Below, one piece after another: positions 9,056 to 18,445 of a stretch of DNA of 54,936 nucleotides. Position numbers and translations under genes: made by a program. The DNA is from Bacteroidales bacterium (GTDB lineage: Bacteria; Bacteroidota; Bacteroidia; Bacteroidales; JAFGXI01), in contig JAFGXI010000024.1 of the NCBI GenBank assembly GCA_016936665.1, positions 71,832 to 126,767 of the forward strand, read 5' to 3'. Positions within the stretch are counted from its first letter, which is position 1. Every line of letters starts with the position of its first letter. Under the pieces are notes generated by a model. It had not been told where the DNA came from. It did no database searches and worked only from the letters and a program-made list of their open reading frames with translations.

Positions 9056-10393
9056 ATGAAAACCTTAATAACCAATGCAACAATTATAAATGAAGGTAAA
9101 ACTTTTGAAGGTTCTGTATTGATAAATGGATGCTTCATTGAAGCAGTGTACCCAAAAGATGCAGATTTGCCAACAGAAAATATCGAAAAAATTGATATTG
9201 AGGGTCGATGGCTCATGCCGGGAATAATCGACGATCAAGTTCATTTTAGAGAGCCGGGTTTAACGCACAAGGGTAACATAGCTAGTGAGTCTCGTGCTGC
9301 CGTTGCCGGTGGCGTAACTTCGTTTATGGATATGCCCAATGTTAACCCTCAAACAACAACACAAGAAGAATTAAAAAAGAAATTCGAAATAGGCGCTAAA
9401 GACAGTGTTGCCAACTACTCATTTTATTTTGGAGCAACCAACGACAACATCGACGAATTATTAAAAACTGATCCTAAAACAACATGTGGCATTAAAGTTT
9501 TTATGGGTTCTTCTACAGGGAATATGCTAGTCAATAACCCCGAGGTTTTGGAAGCTATTTTTAGCAAAGCACCTATGCTTGTTGCAACCCATTGCGAAGA
9601 TGAAGCAACAATTAATGCAAACTCAGAATACTATAGAAATAAATATGGTGAGGAAGTGCCTATTAAGTTGCACCCCAAAATTCGAAGCGAAGAAGCATGT
9701 TATTTATCTTCATCTTATGCGGTTAATTTAGCAAAAAAATATGGTACAAGACTGCATGTTTTGCACTTGTCAACGGCCAAAGAACTCTCACTTTTCGAAG
9801 ATTTACCTATCGGTCAGAAGAAAATTACAGCCGAAGTATGCGTCCATCATTTATGGTTTTCGGAAGAGGATTACGAAACTAAAGGAACTCTTATAAAATG
9901 GAATCCGGCTGTTAAAAGGATAGAAGATAGAGATGCTTTACTAGAAGCTGTATCAACCAACAAAATTGCTGTTATTGCAACCGACCATGCCCCTCACACT
10001 ATAACCGAGAAAAGTAATACTTATTTTAAAGCACCTTCGGGTGGGCCAATGGTTCAACATTCTTTAATAACGATGTTGGAACTTGCAAAAGATGGCAAAA
10101 TAACTAAAGAAAAGGTGGTAGAGAAAATGTGTCATGCTCCGGCTGATTTATTTCAAATTGAAAAACGAGGTTACATTAGAGAAGGTTATTATGCCGATCT
10201 TGTGGTTATCAATCCAAAAGCCAAATGGACTATTTCAAAAGAGAACATTCTTTACCATTGCGGATGGTCTCCTCTCGAAGGGCAAATCTTCTCACATCAA
10301 GTAATAGCCACTTATGTAAATGGCAACTTAGTTTTTGATAATGGTAAAATAAACGAACAGTTTCGTGGGCAAGCTTTAAAATTTAACAGATAA
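9056..10393 (+). CDS. pyrC: Dihydroorotase
   Basis: Cyclises N-carbamoyl-aspartate to dihydroorotate in pyrimidine biosynthesis; 445 residues, cytoplasmic amidohydrolase. The metal site opens with IDDQVHFREPG, where the first His of the usual HxH is Gln. This variant also occurs in other Bacteroidales dihydroorotases such as that of Porphyromonas gingivalis, so it is a lineage feature. The carboxylated lysine is in GIKVFMGSSTGNML, His ligands are in ATHCEDE and HVLHLST, and the catalytic Asp is in ATDHAPHT. It may lie in a transcript with the two upstream glycosyltransferase genes. No separate promoter is evident in the preceding 90 bp. Confidence 0.93.
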   Translation: MKTLITNATIINEGKTFEGSVLINGCFIEAVYPKDADLPTENIEKIDIEGRWLMPGIIDDQVHFREPGLTHKGNIASESRAAVAGGVTSFMDMPNVNPQTTTQEELKKKFEIGAKDSVANYSFYFGATNDNIDELLKTDPKTTCGIKVFMGSSTGNMLVNNPEVLEAIFSKAPMLVATHCEDEATINANSEYYRNKYGEEVPIKLHPKIRSEEACYLSSSYAVNLAKKYGTRLHVLHLSTAKELSLFEDLPIGQKKITAEVCVHHLWFSEEDYETKGTLIKWNPAVKRIEDRDALLEAVSTNKIAVIATDHAPHTITEKSNTYFKAPSGGPMVQHSLITMLELAKDGKITKEKVVEKMCHAPADLFQIEKRGYIREGYYADLVVINPKAKWTISKENILYHCGWSPLEGQIFSHQVIATYVNGNLVFDNGKINEQFRGQALKFNR

Positions 10394-10465
10394 TGTAACT
10401 ATTTTACTGAGCGCTCGTCTCAATTTTCTAAACAATAAACAATTAAAAATCAAAGTAATATTCTC

Positions 10466-13267
10466 ATGAAAAAATTTCAATTATTATTGGTTTTAGCATT
10501 CATAAGTTTTTCAACGATGTTTGCACAAACCGATTTAAACCAAGCTGTTCCTAATGACCCAAATGTGGTTTACGGCAAATTAGAAAATGGTATGACTTAT
10601 TATATTCGTCATAACGAAACACCTAAAAATAGAGCCGAATTGACCATTATTACCAAAGCAGGTTCTGTTTTCGAAGACGAAGACCAAAGAGGATTAGCGC
10701 ATTTCTGCGAACACATGTCTTTCAATGGAACTAAAAATTTTCCTAAACACGAACTTGTAGATTTTCTCGAGAGAACCGGTATGAAATTCGGTGCTGAAGT
10801 TAATGCATACACCAGTTTCGACGAAACCGTTTATGGAATTACTGTTCCATTAGATAGTGCAGACTTTTTAGATAAAGGTTTACTTGTGTTACACGACTGG
10901 GCTTATCTAGCAAGTTTAGATGGCGAAGAAATCGATGCCGAACGTGGAGTAATTCACGAAGAATGGCGTATGCATCAAGGTGCTCAATCGAGAATGCAAG
11001 ACGAATTGTTAGGTGCAATTTTTAAAGACTCGAAATACGCAGAGCGTTTACCAATCGGGTTAATGTCTGTGGTAGATAGCTGTGAGTATGACGTGTTAAG
11101 AAGATTCTATAAAGATTGGTACACTCCAAACAGACAGGCTGTTATTGTAGTTGGCGATTTTGATATTGCTGTTGTTGAGCAAAAAATTAAAGACTTATTT
11201 GGTAAAATTCCTGCCGTTGAAAACCCAAGAGAATATGTTCAGGTTGATATTCCAGATAATAAAGAACCTATTATAGCTGTAATGAGTGATAAAGAAAATC
11301 CATCTACAGCTATTCAGATTTTTATAAAGCACGATAAATTCAACATGAAAAATGTTGGAGATTATAGACGTTCGATTGCTCAAGATTTGTATAACGAAAT
11401 GATTAACAAACGTTTGCAGGAGTTAACCTTATCGGAAAATCCTCCTTTTGTTTATGGCTATGCCGGATATGGCGAGTTTATTGGACCTAAAGATGTTTAC
11501 GTTTCTATTGCTGCAACTAAAGAAAATGGCATCATACAAGGAACACGTTCAATCTTAGAAGAAAATTTCAGAGTAAAACAACATGGATTTACTGCAACAG
11601 AGTTGGAGCGAGAGAAAAAATCTTTACTTAAGAAAATTGAAAAACTATATAACGATAGAAATAAACAAAAATCTCAAGATCTTGTTAACGAATATAAAGC
11701 AAACTTTTTAAGCGAAGTACCTTTCCCTGGAATTGAGAACGAATATAAGTACTATCAAGAGTTCGTTAATCAAATTACATTAGACGAAGTTAACGCACTT
11801 TCTAAAGAATGGATAACCGACGAAAATATGGTGGTTTTAGCGGTTGGTATCGACAAAGAAGGCGTTACAATGCCAACTAAAGAAGAGTTAGCAAACTTAA
11901 TTAACGAAGTTAAAAACCAAAAATTAGAACCTTATGTCGATAAAGTTTCTACAAGACCATTGTTCGAAGATAAATTAATTGAATCGGTTGGTAAAGTTGA
12001 TAAAAAAGCAAAATTGAAAGATTTCGATGCCACAGAATGGACTTTATCTAATGGCGTAAAAGTGGTATTGAAGACTACCGATTTTAAAGATGATGAAATC
12101 AATATGACAGCCTACAGTTATGGAGGATACTCTTTGTATGGACAAGATGATGACGTGTCTTCTAAGATTGCTGCCGATATTATTTTAGAGTCGGGTTTAA
12201 ATGGTTTCGATAAAGTTGAATTAGAAAAATTGTTATCAGACAAAACGGTTTCTGTAAGTCCTTATATTGGCGAATTATCCGAAGGTTTTAATGGAAGTTC
12301 GTCGGTACAAGATTTTGAAATGATGTTACAGTTAATCAATTTGTATTTTAGCAAACCAAGATACGACGAAACTGCTTACAAATCATATATCGAAAGAATG
12401 AAATCGATGTACGAAAACCAGAGTGTTAGTCCGGAAAATGCCTTTAGAGATTCTATCGCTTCTGTTCTATCGTCGCATAGCAAAAGAGCAAGACCAATGT
12501 CTGCAGAACTCTTGAGTGAAGCCGATTACAAACGTGTTCACAAAATTTACAGAGAGCGTTTCAACGACCCAGGTAGCTTCACATTCTTCTTTGTAGGAAA
12601 TATAGATCAGAAAACGGCTAAGCCTTTAATCGAAAAATACCTAGGAAGCCTTTCTGCTGTTAATAATAACGAACAATACAAAGATTTAGGCATTACTTAT
12701 CCAAAAGGAAAAGTAGATGTTCAAGCGAAAAAAGGAACAGAACCAAAAAGTATTGTCTTTATTCAAATCAACCACGATTTTGCATACGATTTAAAAGATA
12801 GAGTTGGATTGAAAGCTTTAGGTAAAATTTTGTCTATCGAATTGATTGACGAAATCAGAGAGAAAAACAGTTTAGTTTATTCGATAGGAGCTTATCCTAA
12901 TTACGAAAAAGTTCCAACAGCAACAGCAAGTATGACTATTTACTTCCCTTGTTCGCCCGATAAAATCGAAACAGCAACCAATGGTAGTTTAGCAATATTC
13001 AAAGCAATGATGGAAAATGGTCCTTCCGAAGTTAATTTAAACAAAGCAAAACAACAATTGCTAAAAGAACAAGAAACCAATTTACGCGAAAACAAATATT
13101 GGCTAAACAGTATGAAGTCGTATTACTTCGATCAAGAGCCTACTTCGAATTTCAACGAAGTTCAAAAAGTAATCGAATCGTTAACGGCTGAGGATATAAA
13201 AGCGATTGCTAAAAAGTATATCAACGACGATAATTTTGTTCGCATTGCACTAGTGCCAGAAAATTAA
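10466..13267 (+). CDS. Secreted M16 (insulinase/pitrilysin family) zinc metallopeptidase
   Basis: A 933-residue two-lobed M16 peptidase, probably periplasmic. A signal peptide covers about residues 1-20 and ends FSTMFAQ. The inverted zinc motif HxxEH is seen in GLAHFCEHMSFNG (His79, Glu82, His83). The third ligand Glu is expected near residue 160, in DAERGVIHEEWRMH. The C-terminal half (about 520-930) is a second M16-like domain without the zinc motif, as usual for full-length PqqL/pitrilysin-type proteins. The length is normal for Bacteroidota homologues. A strong hairpin terminator follows, so the gene is probably monocistronic or last in its unit. Role in peptide turnover is inferred. Confidence 0.92.
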   Translation: MKKFQLLLVLAFISFSTMFAQTDLNQAVPNDPNVVYGKLENGMTYYIRHNETPKNRAELTIITKAGSVFEDEDQRGLAHFCEHMSFNGTKNFPKHELVDFLERTGMKFGAEVNAYTSFDETVYGITVPLDSADFLDKGLLVLHDWAYLASLDGEEIDAERGVIHEEWRMHQGAQSRMQDELLGAIFKDSKYAERLPIGLMSVVDSCEYDVLRRFYKDWYTPNRQAVIVVGDFDIAVVEQKIKDLFGKIPAVENPREYVQVDIPDNKEPIIAVMSDKENPSTAIQIFIKHDKFNMKNVGDYRRSIAQDLYNEMINKRLQELTLSENPPFVYGYAGYGEFIGPKDVYVSIAATKENGIIQGTRSILEENFRVKQHGFTATELEREKKSLLKKIEKLYNDRNKQKSQDLVNEYKANFLSEVPFPGIENEYKYYQEFVNQITLDEVNALSKEWITDENMVVLAVGIDKEGVTMPTKEELANLINEVKNQKLEPYVDKVSTRPLFEDKLIESVGKVDKKAKLKDFDATEWTLSNGVKVVLKTTDFKDDEINMTAYSYGGYSLYGQDDDVSSKIAADIILESGLNGFDKVELEKLLSDKTVSVSPYIGELSEGFNGSSSVQDFEMMLQLINLYFSKPRYDETAYKSYIERMKSMYENQSVSPENAFRDSIASVLSSHSKRARPMSAELLSEADYKRVHKIYRERFNDPGSFTFFFVGNIDQKTAKPLIEKYLGSLSAVNNNEQYKDLGITYPKGKVDVQAKKGTEPKSIVFIQINHDFAYDLKDRVGLKALGKILSIELIDEIREKNSLVYSIGAYPNYEKVPTATASMTIYFPCSPDKIETATNGSLAIFKAMMENGPSEVNLNKAKQQLLKEQETNLRENKYWLNSMKSYYFDQEPTSNFNEVQKVIESLTAEDIKAIAKKYINDDNFVRIALVPEN

Positions 13268-13289
13268 TCGAAGTATTATAACCATATTT

Positions 13290-13319
13290 AAAGGGTGAAT
13301 ATTTGTTCACCCTTTTTTA
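13290..13319 (+). terminator. Rho-independent terminator of the M16 protease gene
   Basis: Perfect 10-bp stem (AAAGGGTGAA / TTCACCCTTT) with a six-base loop, ending in a T-run. Confidence 0.88.
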
Positions 13320-13371
13320 TTTCTTCATACTCTGTTAACTTAATATTAACAGCAGTTTTAGCAGGTAGTAA

Positions 13372-13379
13372 TACTTTTG
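13372..13379 (+). promoter_or_regulatory. -7 promoter element of the SpoIIE-type phosphatase gene
   Basis: TACTTTTG followed by CAGA and the ATG at 13384. This is the same near-leaderless layout as three other genes in the window. Confidence 0.5.
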
Positions 13380-13383
13380 CAGA

Positions 13384-15258
13384 ATGAAACTGCGGCCATA
13401 TTCCATTAGGAATAATATTATTGTTGCCAACACCTTTTTAATTGCCCTATATGCTATATTAATTACCACTATTGTATACAACAATAATAGGTATAATGCA
13501 TTTTTGCATTTGAAAAATCAGATACTGAATTTAAGCGCTTTGTCGAGAAATAATACGGCATTAATTAATACCTTTTTAGTTAACGAAACGATTAATCCAA
13601 AATTTTACCGATTCGGAATAAGCCAGTATGTAAGAGAGATTGAAAAGAATAAGCAGAAACTTTTTCGTTTAAAACAATCATTTAAAGCCAATGAGTATCA
13701 AAGTATTGTAGAAGAATTAAACACAAACGGTTTTTTTAAGTCGATCAGTTTGCAACTTTCGGTGTTCGATTCGCTTAAGGTTTTACAGTTAGAACGAGGA
13801 TTTCAAGATTTTGGAACGGTAGGTAAAATGCGAAATGTTATTCATCGAATAGAACATCGAAATCTATTGACATCAAAAGATTTATTAACTCTGAGAAGGC
13901 ACGAAAAAGATTATTTAATTAGAAAGCAAAAAAAATATGTCGATCTATTAAACCATGAGGTTGAACACCAAATCGAAGCGCACTGTGAAAATAATACAGT
14001 ACAAATGCTGAGTAATTATCAATATTACTTCAATCAAGTTATTGCATTAGATAGTATAATTTATATAGACGATAACTCCCTGTACAATAAATTATTATCG
14101 ATAGATTTAGGTTTGATTCGACAAATAGAGAAAGCGAATCGAATTATTGATGCTCACGAATACCGTTTCGACAAAATCAAACAAATAAGGCTGATCAGCT
14201 TTTCTGTAACTTTTATTTTAATTAGCTTTGGGTTGAACTTATTTTTAGCGATAAGACTTTCTAAAAATCTCCATGCCTTACATCTTTCTCTGAAACAGTT
14301 TGTTGCCAGTGGTTACAGAGAATCTAGTCCTTTAAAGCTAAAGTTGAAGAACGACGAGGTAACTGATTTAATATATAATTTTCATCTTTTAAAAAGCGAG
14401 ATTGTCCTTTTAATCAATAACTTCGACGATCAGTTAGAAAAACGTACTCAAAAAATTGAAAAACAGAGTGCTAAGTTGCAAGAGCGTAACCAAACCATAC
14501 AAGAAAGTTTGGCATATGCCTCAAAAATTCAACAAGCTTTATTACCCGATTTAAAGCATATTCATAAAATATTTCCGGAAAGCTTTTTAATTTATGAGCC
14601 CAGAGATGCTGTTAGTGGCGACTTTGTTTGGGTTAAGGAGATTAAAACTCGCACTAAAGATTATTCGTTTGCTATTTTGGGCGATTGCACCGGTCATGGA
14701 GTTCCGGGGGCGATGATTAGCATGATTGCGATTACATCGTTAAACCATATTATTTTGAATAAAAAAAGATATAAACCAGACCAAATTTTGGAATACTTGA
14801 ATAATAAATTCAACGATTTATTAAAAGAAGAAGGTAATCAACAAAAAATGTACGATGGCGTAGACATCGCTGTGGTTCGATTCGATAATATAACAAAAGA
14901 GTTACAGTATGCCGGTGCAAATATCAATTTATTTCAAATAAGTGAATCGGTTTTAATTACTCATAAATCGGATAGAACAGCTGTTGGGCGAGTAACCGAG
15001 AGTAATTATCGTTTCGCCAATCATACCATAAGTACAAGTGCAGGCGATTTGTTTTATTTGGCATCCGATGGTTTTAAAGATCAGTTTGGAGGAGAAAATA
15101 ATAAAAAGTTGAAAAGCATCGGTTTATTTAATCTTCTTTTAGAGGTTTCGAAGTACGATGTCTCCAGTCAGTCTGAAGTGTTGTTGCAAGAATTTAACCA
15201 GTGGAAAGGCCAGAACGAACAAATTGATGATGTAACGGTATTTGGATTTGGCTTATAA
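13384..15258 (+). CDS. Membrane-anchored PP2C/SpoIIE-type serine phosphatase with extracytoplasmic sensor region
   Basis: A 624-residue signalling phosphatase. One membrane helix lies at about residues 12-32 and a second at about 270-292. They enclose a roughly 240-residue extracytoplasmic helical region rich in charged residues, probably a ligand sensor. A HAMP-like linker and coiled coil (about 293-390) lead to the SpoIIE/PP2C domain. The metal-binding acids are visible in AVSGDFVWV, GDCTGHGVPGAMIS, ASDGFKDQFGG and the final DDVTVFG, so it should be active. Such proteins usually act on anti-sigma-factor antagonists or similar partners; none is encoded nearby. It is flanked by hairpins on both sides, so it is probably a single-gene transcript. 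Confidence 0.88.
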   Translation: MKLRPYSIRNNIIVANTFLIALYAILITTIVYNNNRYNAFLHLKNQILNLSALSRNNTALINTFLVNETINPKFYRFGISQYVREIEKNKQKLFRLKQSFKANEYQSIVEELNTNGFFKSISLQLSVFDSLKVLQLERGFQDFGTVGKMRNVIHRIEHRNLLTSKDLLTLRRHEKDYLIRKQKKYVDLLNHEVEHQIEAHCENNTVQMLSNYQYYFNQVIALDSIIYIDDNSLYNKLLSIDLGLIRQIEKANRIIDAHEYRFDKIKQIRLISFSVTFILISFGLNLFLAIRLSKNLHALHLSLKQFVASGYRESSPLKLKLKNDEVTDLIYNFHLLKSEIVLLINNFDDQLEKRTQKIEKQSAKLQERNQTIQESLAYASKIQQALLPDLKHIHKIFPESFLIYEPRDAVSGDFVWVKEIKTRTKDYSFAILGDCTGHGVPGAMISMIAITSLNHIILNKKRYKPDQILEYLNNKFNDLLKEEGNQQKMYDGVDIAVVRFDNITKELQYAGANINLFQISESVLITHKSDRTAVGRVTESNYRFANHTISTSAGDLFYLASDGFKDQFGGENNKKLKSIGLFNLLLEVSKYDVSSQSEVLLQEFNQWKGQNEQIDDVTVFGFGL

Positions 15259-15287
15259 AAAAAAGACTGCTTTTGGGGCAGTCTTTA
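15258..15287. terminator. Hairpin terminator between the phosphatase gene and dnaN
   Basis: Nine-bp stem AAAGACTGC / GCAGTCTTT. On the minus strand it is followed by eight T, so it fits termination of dnaN best. On the plus strand it can also close the phosphatase transcript. Confidence 0.8.
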
Positions 15288-15309
15288 AACAAATAAACGA
15301 TGTTATTTT

Positions 15310-16440
15310 TTAATGATTGATCATCATTGGCATTAAAAGCATCAAAGTGTCTTCGGCTTCATTTTCCGGAGATTTAGGCATAATAATGCCAGCTCTTGCA
15401 GGGTCGGATAATTCAACAACAATTTCTGGTGTGGTTAAATTATTCACGATTTCAATCAAGAATGTCGATTTAAAACCAATCGTAATCTCGTTACCCTCAA
15501 GCGTGCTGTTAATTGTTTCGTGACCAGCAATCGAGAAGTCAATATCTTGTGCAGAAACTTTGGTAGAGTTAGGCATAAAATCTAACCTTACTAAGTTGCT
15601 CGATTGGCTCGAACAAGCCGATACACGTTTTAAAGAATTGTAAAAGTCTAATCGATCTACAGTAACACTAATTGGATTTTGCGCCGGAATAACCGCTGCA
15701 TAATTGGGGTATGCGCCTTCGATTAGACGACACACTAAGATATACTTTTCGGTTGTGAAGATGGCGTTCTTTTGATCGATTTCTAACGAAACATTGCCTC
15801 TCTCTTTAGGCAAAATATTTCTTAAAACATTGGCTGGTTTATGAGGTAAAATAAAATCACCTTCAGCTTCAATTTCTATATCTGTTCGGGTGTATCTTAC
15901 CAGCTTATGAGAATCGGTTGCTACAAAACGAATGTTTTCTGAGTTTGCTTGAATGTAAATACCATTCATCACAGGTCTTAACTCATCGTCGGCTACAGCA
16001 AAAATGGTCTTGTTAATGCCTTCTAAAATGACATCTGAGCTGAATACAAATGCTTTTCTTTCGTCGTCTTTAATTTTTTGAGGCGTAGGAAAATCCTCTG
16101 CATCGACGCCCACAACACTAAACTTACCATTACTTGTAATGATATCGACATTTTTATTGTCGTTGTTGATGTTCATTGTAATGGGTTGTTCAGGAAATTC
16201 TTTTACGATGTCCATCAATCTTTTAGCATCAATGGCGATCGTTCCGTTATCGTTGCTGTTGTCTAAATTATGTTTGGTGCTTAATGTACTTTCTAAATCA
16301 CTGGCTGTGATAGTGAGAACACCATCTTCCAATTTGAATAAAAAATTATCTAAAATGGGTTGTGTATTTTTCGACTTAATTACCTTACTTACAGTTTGTA
16401 AGCTGTATAATAATTCGTTGCTGGATATTACAAAATTCAT
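15310..16440 (-). CDS. dnaN: DNA polymerase III beta subunit (sliding clamp)
   Basis: Ring-shaped processivity clamp of the replicative polymerase, 376 residues from the ATG at 16440 (MNFVISSNELLYSLQTVSKV). An in-frame ATG ten codons upstream is less likely, because the -7 element TACTTTTG overlaps it. The three repeated clamp domains are about 125 residues each, with SGGARM-type motifs absent and clamp features such as GTIAIDAKRLMDIVKEFP and SHKLVRYTRTD present. The usual dnaA partner is not adjacent; the neighbour is an RNA helicase on the same strand. The two other clamp-related genes, holA and holB, are also in the window but 19-25 kb away. Confidence 0.95.
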   Translation of the reverse strand: MNFVISSNELLYSLQTVSKVIKSKNTQPILDNFLFKLEDGVLTITASDLESTLSTKHNLDNSNDNGTIAIDAKRLMDIVKEFPEQPITMNINNDNKNVDIITSNGKFSVVGVDAEDFPTPQKIKDDERKAFVFSSDVILEGINKTIFAVADDELRPVMNGIYIQANSENIRFVATDSHKLVRYTRTDIEIEAEGDFILPHKPANVLRNILPKERGNVSLEIDQKNAIFTTEKYILVCRLIEGAYPNYAAVIPAQNPISVTVDRLDFYNSLKRVSACSSQSSNLVRLDFMPNSTKVSAQDIDFSIAGHETINSTLEGNEITIGFKSTFLIEIVNNLTTPEIVVELSDPARAGIIMPKSPENEAEDTLMLLMPMMINH

Positions 16441-16467
16441 TCTGTTTTTATTAAGGTTTATAACCTC

Positions 16468-16475
16468 CAAAAGTA
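16468..16475 (-). promoter_or_regulatory. -7 promoter element of dnaN
   Basis: Minus-strand TACTTTTG, a perfect TAnnTTTG match, 27 bp before the chosen dnaN ATG. It supports the shorter start. Confidence 0.55.
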
Positions 16476-16569
16476 AAAAACTTTGCTTGCCTTCGTTGGT
16501 TTACATCTTCTTGTTTATTAACAAAAAGTAGAAGTATTTAACAAAATGAAGATTGAAAGAATTACGATC

Positions 16570-17916
16570 TTATTTTTTTCGACCACTTCTTTTGATGGGT
16601 TTTTTGTGTTTTTTTCGTTTAAAAGCAGGACTACCGGAATTGATTTTTTGTTTCTTCTCACTTTTCTCGTGAAAAGCACCTCCGGTATCTTTGATAGAAG
16701 CAACTTTTACAATTTGTTTTTGATGAACGCTTTCTTTTTCGTCGTCGCTGATGATATCGGAAATTTCTACGGTTTCGGGCAATTCAAAAGTGGGAATTTC
16801 CATTTGCATTAAATTCTCTATGTCTTCTAGTAAGACTTTTTCGGCTTCATTAACAAAAGAAATGGCCTCTCCATTTTTGTCGTATCTGCCGGTTCTTCCT
16901 ATTCTGTGGATATAATGAACAGGCGTTTGCGGAAGGTCGAAATTAATAACATGACTTACATTGTCGATATCTAAACCACGAGCCAGCAGGTCGGTTGCAA
17001 TTAATATTTTGATGTCTTCATTTTCGAAGGCTTCAACCATTCTAAAACGGTAGTTTTGAGATTTATTGGCATGAATTACACCAATAGTTGAATTGTTTTC
17101 TCCGTCTAATGCATCGAACAGCCTGTCTGCTAGCTTTTTGCTTTCGACAAAAATAAGCACCTTCGAAAAATCTTCACGTTCGCTTAGCATCCATTTAAGA
17201 AGATTTACTTTGGTGTAAAAGTTAGGAACAAAATATTTTTGTTGCTCTATTTGCTCAAGAGGCGTTCCATGTGGTGCGATTTCAATTTTTTCGTGCAGAT
17301 TGAAGAAATCGTGAATGATGGTTTCTATTTCCGGTAACATCGTAGCCGAAAACATCATGTTTTGGCGTTTATTAGGTAAACGCTCTAAAATACTAGTGAG
17401 CTGTGGCCTGAATCCGAGGTTCATCATTTCGTCGACCTCGTCGATGACTAACTTTTTTATCTTCGATAATTTTAATACACCGGTCAAATTAATGTCCAAT
17501 AAACGTCCGGGAGTGGCAACTAACACATCGCATCCTTGAAATACAATTTCTTTTTGAGTGTTAATGTTTACGCCTCCGTATATTCCAATGGTTTTTAGGG
17601 TAAAGAAAGCGCTTAGTTGCTCAATTTCTTCTACAACTTGCTGAACCAACTCGCGAGTGGGAACCAAAATTAAAACCTTTGGATCTTTTTCTTTGTTGAA
17701 TTGATGCATTTGTAAAATAGGAAGAAGATACGCTAAGGTTTTTCCTGTTCCTGTTTGAGCAATACCAACAATGTTTTTCCCAGACATTATAACCGGAAAC
17801 GATTGCTTCTGAATAGGCGTTGGGTAAATAAAACCAATTTCTTCGATGGCTTTACGCAATGATTTATTGATTTTAAAATTGTCGAATGTAACGAGCTCTT
17901 TTTGTTCTGCTTCCAT
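16570..17916 (-). CDS. DEAD-box family ATP-dependent RNA helicase (motif II reads DEVD)
   Basis: About 448 residues from the ATG at 17916. An in-frame ATG five codons upstream would lie inside the -7 element. It unwinds RNA in ribosome assembly or mRNA turnover. It has a Q-motif region with PTPIQKQSFPVI, Walker A AQTGTGKT, VLVPTREL, TPGRLLD, motif II DEVDEM, SAT, ATDLLARGLDID and HRIGRTGR. Motif II is DEVD in place of DEAD. The C-terminal tail (last 50 residues) is Lys/Arg-rich (KRKKHKKPIKRSGRKK), typical of RNA-binding extensions. It lies about 130 bp upstream of dnaN on the same strand, but dnaN has its own -7 element. Confidence 0.93.
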   Translation of the reverse strand: MEAEQKELVTFDNFKINKSLRKAIEEIGFIYPTPIQKQSFPVIMSGKNIVGIAQTGTGKTLAYLLPILQMHQFNKEKDPKVLILVPTRELVQQVVEEIEQLSAFFTLKTIGIYGGVNINTQKEIVFQGCDVLVATPGRLLDINLTGVLKLSKIKKLVIDEVDEMMNLGFRPQLTSILERLPNKRQNMMFSATMLPEIETIIHDFFNLHEKIEIAPHGTPLEQIEQQKYFVPNFYTKVNLLKWMLSEREDFSKVLIFVESKKLADRLFDALDGENNSTIGVIHANKSQNYRFRMVEAFENEDIKILIATDLLARGLDIDNVSHVINFDLPQTPVHYIHRIGRTGRYDKNGEAISFVNEAEKVLLEDIENLMQMEIPTFELPETVEISDIISDDEKESVHQKQIVKVASIKDTGGAFHEKSEKKQKINSGSPAFKRKKHKKPIKRSGRKK

Positions 17917-17920
17917 ACTG

Positions 17921-17928
17921 CAAAAATA
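17921..17928 (-). promoter_or_regulatory. -7 promoter element of the RNA helicase gene
   Basis: Minus-strand TATTTTTG, then CAGT and the ATG. It is only four bases from the start codon, which implies a leaderless mRNA. Confidence 0.5.
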
Positions 17929-18280
17929 CAATTTTCTTACTAAACATTCATTTTGTTATTTTTTCTATTTTTAATGCATTACTTTGTTTTTAGGATTGAT
18001 TTGAATGATGATCGCAATAAGCTCGTTGCGTCATACCGGAGATATTAAGACTTGATTTTTCTTCCCGAAATCAAGGACTATTCTGTTGAGTGAGTTGGCA
18101 GGGGGAATTTAATGGGTTATTTTTTTTTAATCTGATAGATTGAAGCAATCGAAATCGTTTGCTGATAAAAACATTGTTAATATAGATGATTTGGCTCTAT
18201 AGATCGACAATGTAATTTATGTTTAATAATAAAACTAGAAATAAATTTTATAAATAGGCAATTTCCGATTTGATCTTATA
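17929..18280. other. Gene-free stretch between the helicase promoter and the adk-tail repeat
   Basis: About 350 bp with no credible ORF. It holds a perfect 8-bp inverted repeat, CTTGATTT/AAATCAAG, at 18051-18075 with a nine-base loop and no following T-run, plus a T-rich tract near 18120. I see no RNA gene or operator that I can name. It lies just outside the repeat that brackets the accessory block and may be scar sequence from rearrangement. Confidence 0.5.
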
Positions 18281-18374
18281 ATTCATTAATCGCGGAATTG
18301 CTTTAATTGTTCTTGAACAATATTAGCCAATTGTCCATAAGTTTTTTCTTTATCTTGGGTACCATTGAGATCGA
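18281..18374. repeat. 94-bp direct repeat, copy A (matches the adk-like gene 3' end)
   Basis: Matches 26973-27066 in the same orientation with five mismatches, about 95% identity. The unit spans the last 28-30 codons of the adenylate-kinase-like gene, its stop codon and a few bases beyond. Copies A and B bracket the 8.6-kb block with the AraC-type regulators and the giant surface protein. Confidence 0.9.
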
Positions 18375-18423
18375 AAGTAAATGCTTTTTCAAATTTGAGT
18401 TCTTCTTTGAAATTCAAATCCAT
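18286..18423 (-). CDS. Small 45-codon ORF carrying a duplicated adenylate-kinase C-terminus
   Basis: Too small for standard gene callers. The ATG is at 18423 and the TAA at 18286-18288. The last ~28 residues (NGTQDKEKTYGQLANIVQEQ ... FRD) are nearly identical to the C-terminus of the adk-like protein at 26978-28150. The first 17 residues (MDLNFKEELKFEKAFTF) are not from that gene. A perfect -7 element (TAGCTTTG) lies 22 bp upstream, so it could be transcribed. It has no catalytic residue of a kinase. It could be a displaced gene tail left by integration or duplication that happens to stay open, or a small expressed protein. Confidence 0.4.
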   Translation of the reverse strand: MDLNFKEELKFEKAFTFDLNGTQDKEKTYGQLANIVQEQLKQFRD

Positions 18424-18445
18424 TGTTTGCCTTTTACAATATTGA

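Noticed and set aside
9206..9250. Missing first His of the HxH metal motif in dihydroorotase (QVH)
   Set aside because: The same IDDQVHFREPG sequence is known in other Bacteroidales dihydroorotases, so it is a lineage trait rather than a defect.
18051..18075. Perfect 8-bp hairpin CTTGATTT/AAATCAAG as a terminator or small RNA
   Set aside because: No T-run follows, and there is no promoter or gene end at the right place.
18084..18093. A third LytTR-like 10-mer (TGTTGAGTGA, minus-strand sense 8 of 10)
   Set aside because: It has no partner 21 bp away on either side and no adjacent target gene, so it is probably chance.
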